This document shows, piece by piece, positions 48,451 through 58,404 of a stretch of DNA of 64,000 nt. The stretch covers positions 558,001-622,000 of the forward strand of contig WAID01000011.1 in NCBI GenBank assembly GCA_016584495.1, given 5' to 3'. Below the pieces are notes generated by a model. That model was not told the DNA's origin. It made no database searches and saw only the letters and a list, made by a program, of their open reading frames with translations. Origin of the DNA: Celoporthe dispersa. Its lineage: Eukaryota; Ascomycota; Sordariomycetes; Diaporthales; Cryphonectriaceae. A program made the position numbers and the translations under genes. Within the stretch, counting starts at the first letter, position 1; each line of letters starts with the position of its first letter.

Positions 48451-50370
48451 ATGGTCGACGATCCCGCGGTCACAGGCACAACTCACACAACGCCGCCAGC
48501 TGATGCAACACGATTGCGAGACACTCAGGTCTATCGACAAAGCAAGATCACAGACACATTCGCCGTCCAAAGCCCGCCAAGGCCCATCTTGCTGGTCTCA
48601 CTCGCCCCGGCCCGCATTCCTCGAGTAACCTTCCTCGACCTTCCAAAGCACATACGCGACAAGGTTTACGATTACGCCAACGTGGGCGGCGGTAAATTCA
48701 TAGACCTCAACTTCTGGACCATCAAGAGCCGCCGCTTTCAGGATCACAATGGCGAGCAGCTGGCCCGAGTACCTGGGGTCGTGACCGACCACGAGCGGAC
48801 TGGCGGTGGATTTCCGTCGCCATACTCCGAGGAGCCCTTTCCTTCAGCCCTGCTGTCGGCGGGCTCGCGTATCATCCACGACGAAGTAGAGGCCAAGCTG
48901 TACTCACAGAATGCTTTCGCGGTGTCATTGATGGGCCTCGATGGCCTCCGGCCGCTCGAGATGCTAAGCGACGCCGCACTGAGGGAGCTGAGATTCCTGT
49001 TGGTGAGCCTCCACCCTTGCCGGTGCCTACCGCTCAAACCCTTCTGTGCCAGGTCCGACTGGGGCTACGGAGAGCGCAATTTCTGGCCCAGACGTCGAAG
49101 CGACTGGTTCCGCATTGCCCAGAGGTATCTTGTCAGAAACGAAGAACATAGCAGGCCGCTGCGTTTCCAGAATCTTGACAAGCTCACCTTGGCCCGGTGG
49201 CAACGTATAAGTGCCAGGCTGGCGAGGTGCCTCCGCCCGGGGCAGTTGAGACTGTATCTCTCAGCCGAGGCTGCCGAAGTGTCCACCGCAAATATTCTCC
49301 TTGAGCCTTTACAAATATTACCTACTCTTAAGGAAGCTGCTATCAGTCTCAGCTACGGCCTTGCTCAGCCCGCGCTGCGGTCGCTAGCCCGCAAAAGCGC
49401 CTGGGCCCTGATGAACAAGCACCAGCAGCCCTCTTTCCGCTTTCTACACCTACCTCTCGAGCTACAGATGCATGTACTCCGACATACCGACCTAATAACC
49501 AAGGGTATTTTCATCTGGAGTCCATCGGAGCGGTTTCATGCCAGCACCTCCGGGCAGACCTGCTCGGATTCTCGACTTGCGACGGACGACGACAATAACA
49601 CATTTAGCCTTGGACTCTTCGGGGAAATGTTTTGCAGTCGAAAGCACGCGGCCTTCCGCCCTAGTTGTGATTGCCTCAATTCGCCGCTCAAGTACTTCAT
49701 GGTAGGCAGGGAATTCGCGGCCGTGTCCCGGTCTGTCTTTTACAGCAACAACGAGTTTGTGCTGCTGCCCAGCCGTTATGGGATGCAAAGCATCGCCGGC
49801 CTGGACGATGTGACGGAAGCGCACGACGGCAACGAGGGCTGCGACTACCAGCTCACCCTGCCATCTTTCCTAGAACGACTGCCGTCCAAGCACATCATCT
49901 CGAGCCTCAGACATATCACCATCGTCTTCCCGCCCATGACGCCGTCGTGGCTGCTACCCGACCAGCGGGGCTGGCACGAGTGGGTCCAGTCCGTCGAGAC
50001 GTTGGCGCAGATGGCACATCATCTAAGCCTTGAGGTTCACTTTGCCGACCAGGACACCCTCCCACATGAGGTCCCCGATGATCTGCGCTCCTTCTTGCAC
50101 CAGTCCATGTGGGCACGCAGGAGGTCAAACCCTGAGCTGGAGGAGATGATGGTGCATGCGTACGACCGTATTCTCGACCCGTTGAAGAGGCTAGGTCCCC
50201 GACTGCGCAGCTTGCTCATCTACGTGGCGTGGCCGCTGGGCAGGAGCCGCCACGAAGAACGTAAGACCATAGAACAGAGGCTAGAGAGGATGGTCATAGG
50301 CGAAAATTATGATTCAGCGGAATGGGGGAAGCTTGCTCAGAGCGTGTACAGCCAACCAGACCATTCTTGA
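48451..50370 (+). CDS. F-box-like protein of unknown function, intronless
   Basis: A single exon of 639 aa from the ATG at 48451 (MVDDPAVTG). An in-frame ATG at 48298 would add 51 residues, but that segment looks like leader DNA. Two F-box/2EXR-like segments are visible: RVTFLDLPKHIRDKVYDYA near residue 60 and RFLHLPLELQMHVLRHTDLI near residue 335. Each begins with the L-P-xx-(I/L)-(R/Q) pattern that binds Skp1 in F-box proteins. Between them lies a Leu/Arg-rich region; I see no clear LRR, WD40 or kelch repeats. The protein may be a substrate adaptor of an SCF ligase, but this is inference from short motifs. Codon use and lack of introns do not obviously differ from the neighbours. It lies downstream of the PDR transporter on the same strand. 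Confidence 0.72.
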   Translation: MVDDPAVTGTTHTTPPADATRLRDTQVYRQSKITDTFAVQSPPRPILLVSLAPARIPRVTFLDLPKHIRDKVYDYANVGGGKFIDLNFWTIKSRRFQDHNGEQLARVPGVVTDHERTGGGFPSPYSEEPFPSALLSAGSRIIHDEVEAKLYSQNAFAVSLMGLDGLRPLEMLSDAALRELRFLLVSLHPCRCLPLKPFCARSDWGYGERNFWPRRRSDWFRIAQRYLVRNEEHSRPLRFQNLDKLTLARWQRISARLARCLRPGQLRLYLSAEAAEVSTANILLEPLQILPTLKEAAISLSYGLAQPALRSLARKSAWALMNKHQQPSFRFLHLPLELQMHVLRHTDLITKGIFIWSPSERFHASTSGQTCSDSRLATDDDNNTFSLGLFGEMFCSRKHAAFRPSCDCLNSPLKYFMVGREFAAVSRSVFYSNNEFVLLPSRYGMQSIAGLDDVTEAHDGNEGCDYQLTLPSFLERLPSKHIISSLRHITIVFPPMTPSWLLPDQRGWHEWVQSVETLAQMAHHLSLEVHFADQDTLPHEVPDDLRSFLHQSMWARRRSNPELEEMMVHAYDRILDPLKRLGPRLRSLLIYVAWPLGRSRHEERKTIEQRLERMVIGENYDSAEWGKLAQSVYSQPDHS

Positions 50371-51373
50371 TTGAAAATCAGGCCCTGAGGAATATCACCA
50401 GCGAAACACAGTCAGCTAAAGCTTTCAACGGAATCGAGGAGTTCCTTGCAGTCGACTGAGCATTGTGCCTTCTTGGCAAAAAAAAAAAAAAAAAAAGCTG
50501 ACATCCCAAGTGAGCCCTTTCTAGACATTACCTAGATCTGCTCGCTAAGTATATATGGCGCTGCCCGCGTCGACCACTCATCAGGACAAGTGATCCATAC
50601 TATAGTGGCTACACTGCTCTCACGGCCATTATTTTCTCTTAAGCTTTGTATAAGCAGATGCCGCGTCAGAATGGCCGCAAGGAAGGTTACAGTATCAACT
50701 GAGGCTTAAATGTTAGGAGCGGTTCCCGGAGATCGATTGAGCACCCAACAGCCACTCGGCGGCCGCAGTCAACACCGCAATAAATCGAGTTTATAATAGA
50801 AAAACAAAATGTATTCTCTTTCCGAAAATTCGCCAGCAGCTTATCAGCTTCTTGAACACAGATTTTCTAAATTCTAGCGTAAAAATAGTTGCCATCGTAG
50901 CTTCGAGAAGCTAAAGACAGAATCACCAGAGCATATATTATATACGCTTAGCAGAGCCACGATGATCGAATGGTCGAGCGGATAGCTGGTAGCTCTCTCT
51001 CTCTCTCTCTCTATTGGTACCGAAGCTGATTCTTGCAATGTCGGCGGGGTGCTGGCGGCCATCTGAGACCTGGGTCAAGATAGATATCGCAGTATATCTC
51101 CTAGAGTCGTTCTATTTTTGCCAGAGACAGTTTTGCAGGGAACTTGTTGGTGAAGGCTGTCGCATGTGGGGGCCATAGTTTTGCAGCTCGGCCTGGTAGC
51201 GCGAACCCGGCCTGAGGCAGCAACAGTCGCGCATTGTGGCGCGAGGTAAGGCAGCCATTGGTCTCCACCTGCTCTCCCACAGTTGGTACTGACTAAGGTG
51301 GGATTTTTTCTTCTAAACGACGTCAGCCGTTTTACACTGCGACCAGCTACTCCACGCGCACCATCCAGGCAAG
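50371..51373. promoter_or_regulatory. AT-rich spacer upstream of MAS2
   Basis: One kilobase with no supported coding frame. It has an A-run of about 18 bases near 50480-50497, AT-rich DNA at 50770-50950, and a (CT)10 microsatellite at 50993-51012. The last 100 bases should be the MAS2 promoter and leader, with CAAC and pyrimidine-rich patches but no clear TATA box. Confidence 0.45.
50993..51012. repeat. CT dinucleotide microsatellite, ten units
   Basis: Ten CT units in the spacer upstream of MAS2, about 360 bases before its start codon. Confidence 0.9.
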
Positions 51374-53212
51374 ATGCTGCGGTCATGTTCGACACGATTG
51401 CCAGCGAGGCTGCGCCCTGCGAGCCTCGCTCGGTCCCAGAACAGCCGCCCATCCTTTCGCACCAGGACATTCGCTACTGTCTCTCCGCCACCTGCCGCCC
51501 GAGTAAGTCCAAGCCGGCTTGGCCTCTTCTCTTCCTGAGAGCCAAAACCGCCCCCGGCCTTCTGCTGACCTGCCTGCCTCCAGGAGCCTACGGAGCTGGA
51601 CGATGTCACGACCTTGTCGAACGGAGTCCGTGTCGCGACCGAGGCCCTGCCAGACGCCTTCTCCGGCGTGGGCGTCTATATCGACGCGGGCTCTCGCTAC
51701 GAGAACGAGTACCTCCGCGGGACTAGCCACATCATGGACCGACTGGCCTTCAAGTCGACCACGAAGCACAGTGCAGATAAGATATTAGAACAGGTCGAAC
51801 AGCTCGGGGGCAATGTACAGTGCGCCTCGTCCCGGGAGTCCATGATGTACCAGGCCGCCACCTTCAACACCGCAATACCGACTGCGGTGGGCCTGCTCGC
51901 CGAGACGATACGAGACCCTCAGCTCGTCGAGGAGGAGATAGAGGACCAGCTGCTCACCGCCCAGTACGAGATCTCCGAGATATGGTCCAAGCCCGAGCTG
52001 ATACTACCAGAGCTCGTACACACCGCAGCCTTCAAGGACAACACGCTGGGCAACCCACTGCTGTGCCCAAAGGAGCGGCTGGGAGCTATTGACAAGCATG
52101 TCATCCAGGCGTACCGCGACGTCTTCTACAGGCCCGAGAGGATGGTGGTGGCCTTTGCAGGTGTATCGCATCAACAGGCCGTGAGGATAGCCGAGCAGCA
52201 CTTTGGCGACATGAAAGGTGCCGAACTCCCAGATGTCTCCGACGCCGCGTCACAATCCTCAACAGAGAGCGACGCCTCATCGCAAAGCAGTGAGGCCCTG
52301 GCATCCTCGATCTCTTCCATGTCCTCCGCCGCCGCCGCCTCTCCACAGTCCCCAAACCTGCTTTCCAAGATCCCGTTCTTCAAGAACCTCTCGACTTCCG
52401 CATCACACAACGCTTCCGTGCGGGCCGGCGACCTGCACAGCCTCTTCTCGAGCCAAGATCTGCACCGGCCCGCCCATTACACCGGCGGCTTCCTCTCCCT
52501 TCCCACCCAGCCGCCCTCACCAAACCCCATGATGCCCGCCTTCACTCACATCCACCTTGCCTTCGAGGGCCTGCCCATCTCGTCAGACGACATCTACGCC
52601 CTCGCAACCCTCCAGACCCTCCTGGGAGGCGGAGGCTCATTCTCCGCCGGCGGGCCGGGCAAGGGCATGTACTCGCGCCTGTACACCAACGTGCTCAACC
52701 AGTACGGCTGGGTCGAGTCGTGTGTCGCCTTCAACCACAGCTACACAGACAGCGGGCTCTTCGGCATCGCGGCGAGCTGCTACCCCGGCCGCACGGCCAG
52801 GATGCTCGAGGTCATGTGCCGCGAGCTGAGGGCGCTGACCCTCGACACGGGCTTCTCGGCGCTGGGCGAGATCGAGGTGGCGCGGGCCAAGAACCAGCTG
52901 CGGTCGAGCCTGCTGATGAACCTCGAGAGCCGCATGGTCGAGCTGGAGGACCTAGGCAGGCAGGTCCAGGTCCACGGGCGCAAGGTCCCCGTGCACGAGA
53001 TGACCAGGAAGATCAGCGAGCTTACGATCCGCGACCTGAGGCGTGTGGCCAAGATGGTCGTCGGTGGCATGGTGAACAACAAGGGGAAGGGCAGCGGCGC
53101 GCCCACGGTGGTGCTGCAGGAGGCGCAGGCAGACGGTATCGCCTCGAGGTCGATCACCTGGGACGAGATCCAGGACATGATTCACCGCTCCAACTTGGGA
53201 CGGCAAGCATAG
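51374..53212 (+). CDS. MAS2: Mitochondrial processing peptidase alpha subunit
   Basis: Exon 1 is 51374-51502 and exon 2 is 51584-53212, giving 585 aa. Exon 1 encodes an Arg/Ser-rich, acid-free targeting peptide starting MLRSCSTRLPARLRPASLA. The mature part has the M16 fold. The zinc motif of the beta subunit is replaced by HIMDRLAFKSTTKHS, as in alpha subunits. The glycine-rich loop GGGGSFSAGGPGKGMYSRLY, which helps bind and release presequences, is intact. With the beta subunit it removes targeting peptides in the matrix. A Ser/Ala-rich insertion of about 60 residues (around residues 213-275) separates the two M16 halves and is longer than in yeast Mas2 as I remember it. Intron: donor GTAAGT, branch TGCTGAC, acceptor CTCCAG. 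The gene ends 262 bases from the VPS16 stop, tail to tail. Confidence 0.95.
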
Positions 53213-53474
53213 GTTTCCTGTGCGATTTGGAGGCATACATGGTCCTAGACTGGCCAGACGGGTATGTACAATAGAGAGGACAAGCACCTCGTTGTATAAA
53301 CAAGACTTCACTATTCCCAGGGCTTGCCTGCAGATACGCCAGTCCGATCTGTACAATGGCGCAGCTTTTCAAAACAAGCCACCCTCTATACCCCTATCCC
53401 ATCATATCTCGGCTCGGCGCCAACCATTATTTGTGAATGCTATAAATTCGAATTGCCGCAGACGAGGAGGCACC

Positions 53475-56337
53475 TCACTTCTTGAACACCGCGTGGCCCA
53501 TCCTCTCAATCTCCCTTCCCTCCGAGGTGTTCCTCCCGACGGCCTCCAGCAGCCTCTGCCACGCCTCCGCATCCTTGATCTTGACGGCTTCCTCTGCTGC
53601 CTTGATGCGCATCCCGCACTTCTCGTACATGGTGAGAGCCTGGCCGGGCTCGAGATGGGTACACTTCGAGATGAAGACGTAGGCTAGGCGTGGGTTGCCT
53701 GCTTGTAGAGTGAGATTGTAAAAGGGCTTTTTGTAAACCACCCCGGGGGAATGTCAGTCGGTCACAGGACAATGAAAGTGCCATTAGAATGGAGACTACA
53801 TACCTCCCATCCGATCGGGCTCTTCCTCTGCTTGGACATCTCCTCGATCTCATTCCAGTCGCGCTTGGCCACGAGAGCTCGAAGCCTGTAGGCGGGTCGG
53901 TTAGTATGGGATACCACGAGGGGTGTCATGCAAACTGACCGGATCCACCAGGCTACCTTCTCCGGCACCTTGAACTCGCTCTGTATTCTCTTCGCCCTTT
54001 TATCATAACCCAGCCGGATCAGCTTAAACATCGTGTCATTGACGCTCAGTCCCGTAAAGCTATCCGTCAGGTCTCGATCGAAGGCTTCCTGCATCCGCAG
54101 GAGCGTGGCCGCCTCCTTGAGCGCGCCCAGCTCAAACGCGCTCTCCTTACTATTATCGCTCAGCAGCTTCGCGGCTAACGCCATCTTATCCGTCGCTGTC
54201 CGGCTGTCCGGCTGTGCCAGCGACTCGCGGATGAACACAGATGCCCCGTCGAGACGCCTGTCGTCTTGGTAGTAGAGGTCCTTGAGGAGTGTCCTGTCAT
54301 CTTCGCGGAGCGCGGAGGACTCAACCAGTGCGGTGGCTACTGGGCGGCTGTTGATGGTGCGGAAGAAGGCGGCCAGGGGCAGCTTGCGCCGTAGGGTATG
54401 GAGGACGAAGTAGATGAGGTCAGTGTCCCCGCTCTCAATTGCCTTGTCGAGAGCGACTTCGTCCTCTTCCATGCTGAGGAGGAGAGGCACCTGACGGCCG
54501 GCTCTGGGTTCGTGGTTGAGTAGCTCCGTGGCTAGGCGGCCCCGGCCCTCGTCATAGGCGGCTCGTGCGATGGACTCAAAAGAAATGCCAGGCCTGCCAG
54601 AGAGCTTATCGACAATGAGACGACATACCGTCTCGTCATCCTCAGAGCCTGCCCGGACCTTGGCGGATGCCCAGTGAATATATATCTTGTCTGAAGGCAG
54701 ACGCAGGTATCCTGCGATCCGGAGAGCGAGGAGATACTCGTGGCGATTCAGCAGCCGAGCGAGGAGCCCCTCAGGACCAAGACGCTGGTACTGATCGTAC
54801 GAGAGTGGTATGCCGACCTCGTAAAAGCGGACCGCGTTTAAGACTCGCAACGTCTCACACATATCGACAAAATCGTCGCTGTTGTAGATGTCCAGGACCG
54901 ACTTTCCGAATGACGCGGCTTTGAGCAGCTGCTTCTGCCAATGAATGCTGAACTCCTGTCCGGCGGCGTTAACGCAGGTATCTACTGCCTCGACCAGATT
55001 GGACCGGATAAGCTGAATGTTGTCATCAGCCTTTGGGGACTGTATCTCGAGCTGGGCGACAGCATCTAACAAGATGGACGCCGCAGACTCGGTGCCGAAA
55101 CTGAAGACCTCGTCTGTGACTTCGGGTACTTTCTGCAGGAAATCGCAAGCCTCGTTTGTGAGGACCCGTACACCATCATGGTCTTGGATGATGTGGACTC
55201 TGCCGTCGTAAAAGAACTTGGCTGCCGCACCTGCTGGTCCCACGACGTGGACCTCGTCCTCCCATGCAATGACAACGCCGTCGTTGCCGCACCACTGTAG
55301 GTACTTTGGGGGTATTCTAGACCTGGACTCGTATTCGCTCAAGCGGTTCTGGAAGTCGCTCGTGATGACATGTGCCCTGCCTGTCTCTGTGTACAGCGCG
55401 GCGAACCTCCCGTTCGGAGACACGCTAATGTGGGTGAAAGGCCCTATGTCCAAGAAGCGATCCTCAACATCTGTCGCATCGACTAGGTAGATGGTCTGAT
55501 CGATGCTGAGCAGCGCCTCTACCGAGCGCGAGAGGGTAAATCTAGGCGGTATGATGGTCCACGAGTGCACTTGGCCCCCCGGAGGAGAGGCCAGCAGTTT
55601 TGGTCGTGGCTCATCATAGGACGATACTGAAATGAGGGTATTGTTGGACAGCAAAGCTACAAGACCAGAATCATAAAACCTATAAAGGGTCAGCCTCATG
55701 ATTGTCGACCCTCAAAATAATTCTCCAACACACCTGCAAGATTGAACACCGAACTCCTCGGCTCCGTGGCCTAACGAGAATTGGGTGAAATCGCCCTGTA
55801 GGTTGTAGTAACACCGTACAATGCCGTCCCTGGTGACAACCAGTAGCTTCTCGTCCTCGGACCAGCCAAGGCCCTTGATGGATCCATGCTCCCAGGGGAT
55901 GGTCTTTATAGGCTTTCCGGCACAACTGTAGATATCTATGCTGGGCTTGGAGGACTTGCCCGCGCGGTAGGCCAATATCTTGGTCTCGTCACGATACAGA
56001 GCTGCAGGGTGTCAGCTGGTCGTGTTCACTAATAGTGAGAGTGCGTACAGCAGTTCTGGAGCTCGAGAGTTGGATACCAATATGTCACCCGACATATCCT
56101 CCGGGACTGCGAAGGTGGAGGCCCAGCCACAAAGCATCCATCCTCGGAGACCCAAAGCAAGAGGAGGGAGATAACAAGAGTCCAAGACATACCTACAGCG
56201 CCACCATAAGGAGCCCCAGCAACAAAGAAATTGTCAAGATCTAGGTCGAGGTCGAAGACGGCGGTATACAGCTGTGTCTTGCGGTAGAAACGATCGCCCA
56301 CCTTCTCCCAGCCGGCCGTAGGGTGTGTCGATTCCAT
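53475..56337 (-). CDS. VPS16: Vps16, core subunit of HOPS/CORVET tethering complexes
   Basis: Five exons fit in phase: 56337-56193, 56001-55734, 55679-53940, 53885-53804 and 53726-53475, giving 828 aa, near the family norm. The N-terminal half is the Vps16 beta-propeller region (KTIPWEHGSIKGLGWSEDE, FYDSGLVALLSNNTLISVS, LQWCGNDGVVIAWED). The C-terminal half is the alpha-solenoid that binds Vps33 (VPEKVAWWIR joined to LRALVAKRDWNEIEEMSKQ, then LTLQAGNPRLAYVFISKC). Vps16 is needed for tethering and fusion at endosomes and the vacuole. Introns are short (53 to 191 bases), and the 54-base one has an AGGCTGACC branch. The third intron splits an Arg codon. Tail to tail with MAS2 and head to head with ATG16 across 700 bases. 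No frame break. Confidence 0.96.
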
Positions 56338-57037
56338 CTTCCTCGATATCGACGATCAACGCATCCTTAGACCCCCTCGGAACCTCCAAGACGCGAGACC
56401 TTTCTCTTGATCAGCAATACTTAGCAAGTGTTGTCCAGCAAGCGATTTTTACCATGCGCCTGCAATGAGAAAGCAAGTTGTGGTGAGGAAAATTGTCGGT
56501 TTGTCTTGAGGGAAGCTATGGAAGACCTGAGTGAGGTTCGCGACAAGTCCCCAGGTAAGTTACGCCCCAGTCGATGCTGCTGCTGCCTCTCGTCCAAGCT
56601 GACAGGGCCCAGGACCAGGGCCACGGGACCTCTAGCAATACAGGGAGCACGCGCTATCGATAAAGGCCTACGGGGCACTGGCACACAGGCTCCAACCACT
56701 AACTGACCAGACACGCACCGAGCAATCACAGCCAACCGCAGCCCGCCTCCTCTCTGCAGGGCCTTCTAGCCTGCCAGCGAAGACCCCAGAGCGAGGACGA
56801 CATGGACCCACCATCCACCCCAGGACCGCTGTCGTCATGGTGGTCCTCGGAGGAGGAGGAGGAGGATGAGGATGGGTGGGAGATCGTCCCTCCCCCACTA
56901 ACACCACTGAGACCACCACACACGAACCTCCAGCCAGAGAGCTCACGGCGCCGGACGGATTCGAAATCGCCGCCGTGGCAGGAGGAGATTCTGCTGCTAC
57001 ATCTACCTCCTCCCTACAGCTGCAAAAGGATCCCATC
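56338..57037. promoter_or_regulatory. Divergent promoter of VPS16 and ATG16, with upstream ATG frame
   Basis: The 700 bases separate two divergent starts. GCGCTATCGATAA at 56651-56663 is identical to the element in the RRP5 promoter. An ATG at 56802 opens a 160-codon frame that overlaps the ATG16 start in another phase and encodes an acidic-GWEIV segment (see findings). An acceptor-like CCTCCCTACAG ends at about 57019, so a leader intron is possible. Confidence 0.55.
56651..56663. promoter_or_regulatory. TATCGATA-containing 13-base shared element, copy 2
   Basis: Identical to 29188-29200. It lies about 315 bases from the VPS16 ATG and 375 from the ATG16 ATG. Confidence 0.5.
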
Positions 57038-57281
57038 ATGCCGGGCTGGAAGGATGATTACCTCTCCTCTCTGCTCGAGGCCGAGAGGAACAACCCGGTC
57101 AACCTGGCCCTCGTCGACGCCTGTATGTCTTCTGTTGTTGCTGTTGTTGTCGTTGCTGCTGCTGCTATTGGTGGTGTTTACTGCGTTGGATTTCACTATC
57201 TCTGCCTATTCAACACCAGCATCCGACTTACAGTGGTGTGCCCGCACCCAACTCCAGGCTCCCAGCTCAATGACAAGATAG
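56802..57281 (+). other. Upstream reading frame overlapping the ATG16 start
   Basis: A frame of 159 codons from an ATG at 56802, running through ATG16 exon 1 in another phase and stopping at 57281. Its first 30 residues are MDPPSTPGPLSSWWSSEEEE then EDEDGWEIVP. The later part looks like a shadow of ATG16 and its intron. It could be a regulatory upstream frame, or its beginning could be a missed first exon of ATG16. The motif EDEDGWEIV fits the Atg8-interacting consensus (aromatic, two residues, aliphatic, with acidic residues before). Confidence 0.35.
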
Positions 57282-57802
57282 CCTTCCTCGAGGCCGAAAA
57301 AGCCCAAGCAGCACAGCAATCCGCCAGCGCCAGCACCACCACCACCACCACACCGTCGAGCCCACCAATACCCAACACCGCCGCCACCACCACCCCGACG
57401 ACCGACCCCGTCCTCCTCCGACTACGCGCCGACCTCGCCCAGGCCCTACGCCAAAACACAGCCCTAACCACCCGCCTCCGCGCCGCTACCGCCGACCACG
57501 ACCGCCTACAAGCCCTCACAAAGACCCAAGAGGCCACGATTGCTACCCTGACCACGGAGCGCGGCGCCCTGTCGCGCCGGGTCCGCGACCAGGCCGAGGA
57601 GCTGCGCGGCAAGAAGCAGATGCTCGAGCAGGTGCAGGACGAGGTGCTCACGCTGGAGATGCAGCTCAACGTGGCGGAGCAGCAAAAGACCAAGATCGCG
57701 GCGGAGAACAAGAACCTGATTGACCGGTGGATGCGGCGGGCAGAGCTGGAGGCGCGGGAGATGAATGCTGCCAACGAGAGGGGCGGGCCTGAGGGGGCAT
57801 GA
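57038..57802 (+). CDS. ATG16: Autophagy protein Atg16
   Basis: Exon 1 is 57038-57122 and exon 2 is 57258-57802, giving 209 aa. The start MPGWKDDYLSSLLEAERNNP is the Atg5-binding helix at the Atg16 N-terminus. After the splice, ACSQLNDKIAFLEAEKA continues the family pattern. A Thr/Pro-rich linker follows, then a long coiled coil (residues about 90-195) that ends in AAENKNLIDRWMRRA, the conserved C-terminal signature. Atg16 dimerises through the coil and brings the Atg12-Atg5 conjugate to the phagophore, where it promotes Atg8 lipidation. The intron (57123-57257) has donor GTATGT and acceptor ACTCCAG, and contains GTT/GCT repeats. The frame is open upstream of the ATG for over 50 codons, but the MPGW start matches the family. 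Faces DOT1 tail to tail. Confidence 0.93.
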   Translation: MPGWKDDYLSSLLEAERNNPVNLALVDACMSSVVAVVVVAAAAIGGVYCVGFHYLCLFNTSIRLTVVCPHPTPGSQLNDKIAFLEAEKAQAAQQSASASTTTTTTPSSPPIPNTAATTTPTTDPVLLRLRADLAQALRQNTALTTRLRAATADHDRLQALTKTQEATIATLTTERGALSRRVRDQAEELRGKKQMLEQVQDEVLTLEMQLNVAEQQKTKIAAENKNLIDRWMRRAELEAREMNAANERGGPEGA

Positions 57803-58404
57803 TGATGGTGATGATTATGATGACGATGAGAGCGACATCGATGGCCTGGAGCCTGGACATGCGCGCGCCAGAGAAGATGGCGATGGTGTGCATATTAGAG
57901 TTTATGATACCCTGGGTCCGCATTTACCTGGTTTCCCATGGAGTTATGAAGACGGACAAGGACGGATAGGAGGATAAACGTCTGGAGTCTGTTCGTCTGT
58001 CTATTAAAGAGCAAATGCAAGCCAGGCAGGCTCTGCTGTTCTTTTCTATACGATATGCTATGCTCGCTATCATTGCCGCTCAAAAGGTGTGTCTGGACCC
58101 TCTTCTCTAATGCATATGTGTGCAGTTAGCCCCCTTATCCTTCCCACGCCCAACATCTTCTCAACGATCTCGTTTCCTAGCACTGACCATCCAGGTGACA
58201 GGTGACTCTCTACCCATCCTCCCTGATCCCCAAGCGGGTATAATAATACAGAAATTGCATCTACCCACCCAAGATATACTGTCGAAAGAAATGCCCGCCT
58301 ATGCCGTATGTGCCAGAACAACTCTTGTTTATGAAGCAGAACACACCGCCCGTCGTCCCCCGTCTTTGAGTTGCGGGTCGCCACGCTCATTGTCTCGTCT
58401 CGTC
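57803..58404. other. Convergent spacer between ATG16 and DOT1
   Basis: The 602 bases lie between two stop codons. ATGATGATG-type repeats follow the ATG16 stop at 57800-57840. Otherwise I see ordinary 3' untranslated DNA with no coding frame or RNA gene. Confidence 0.5.
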
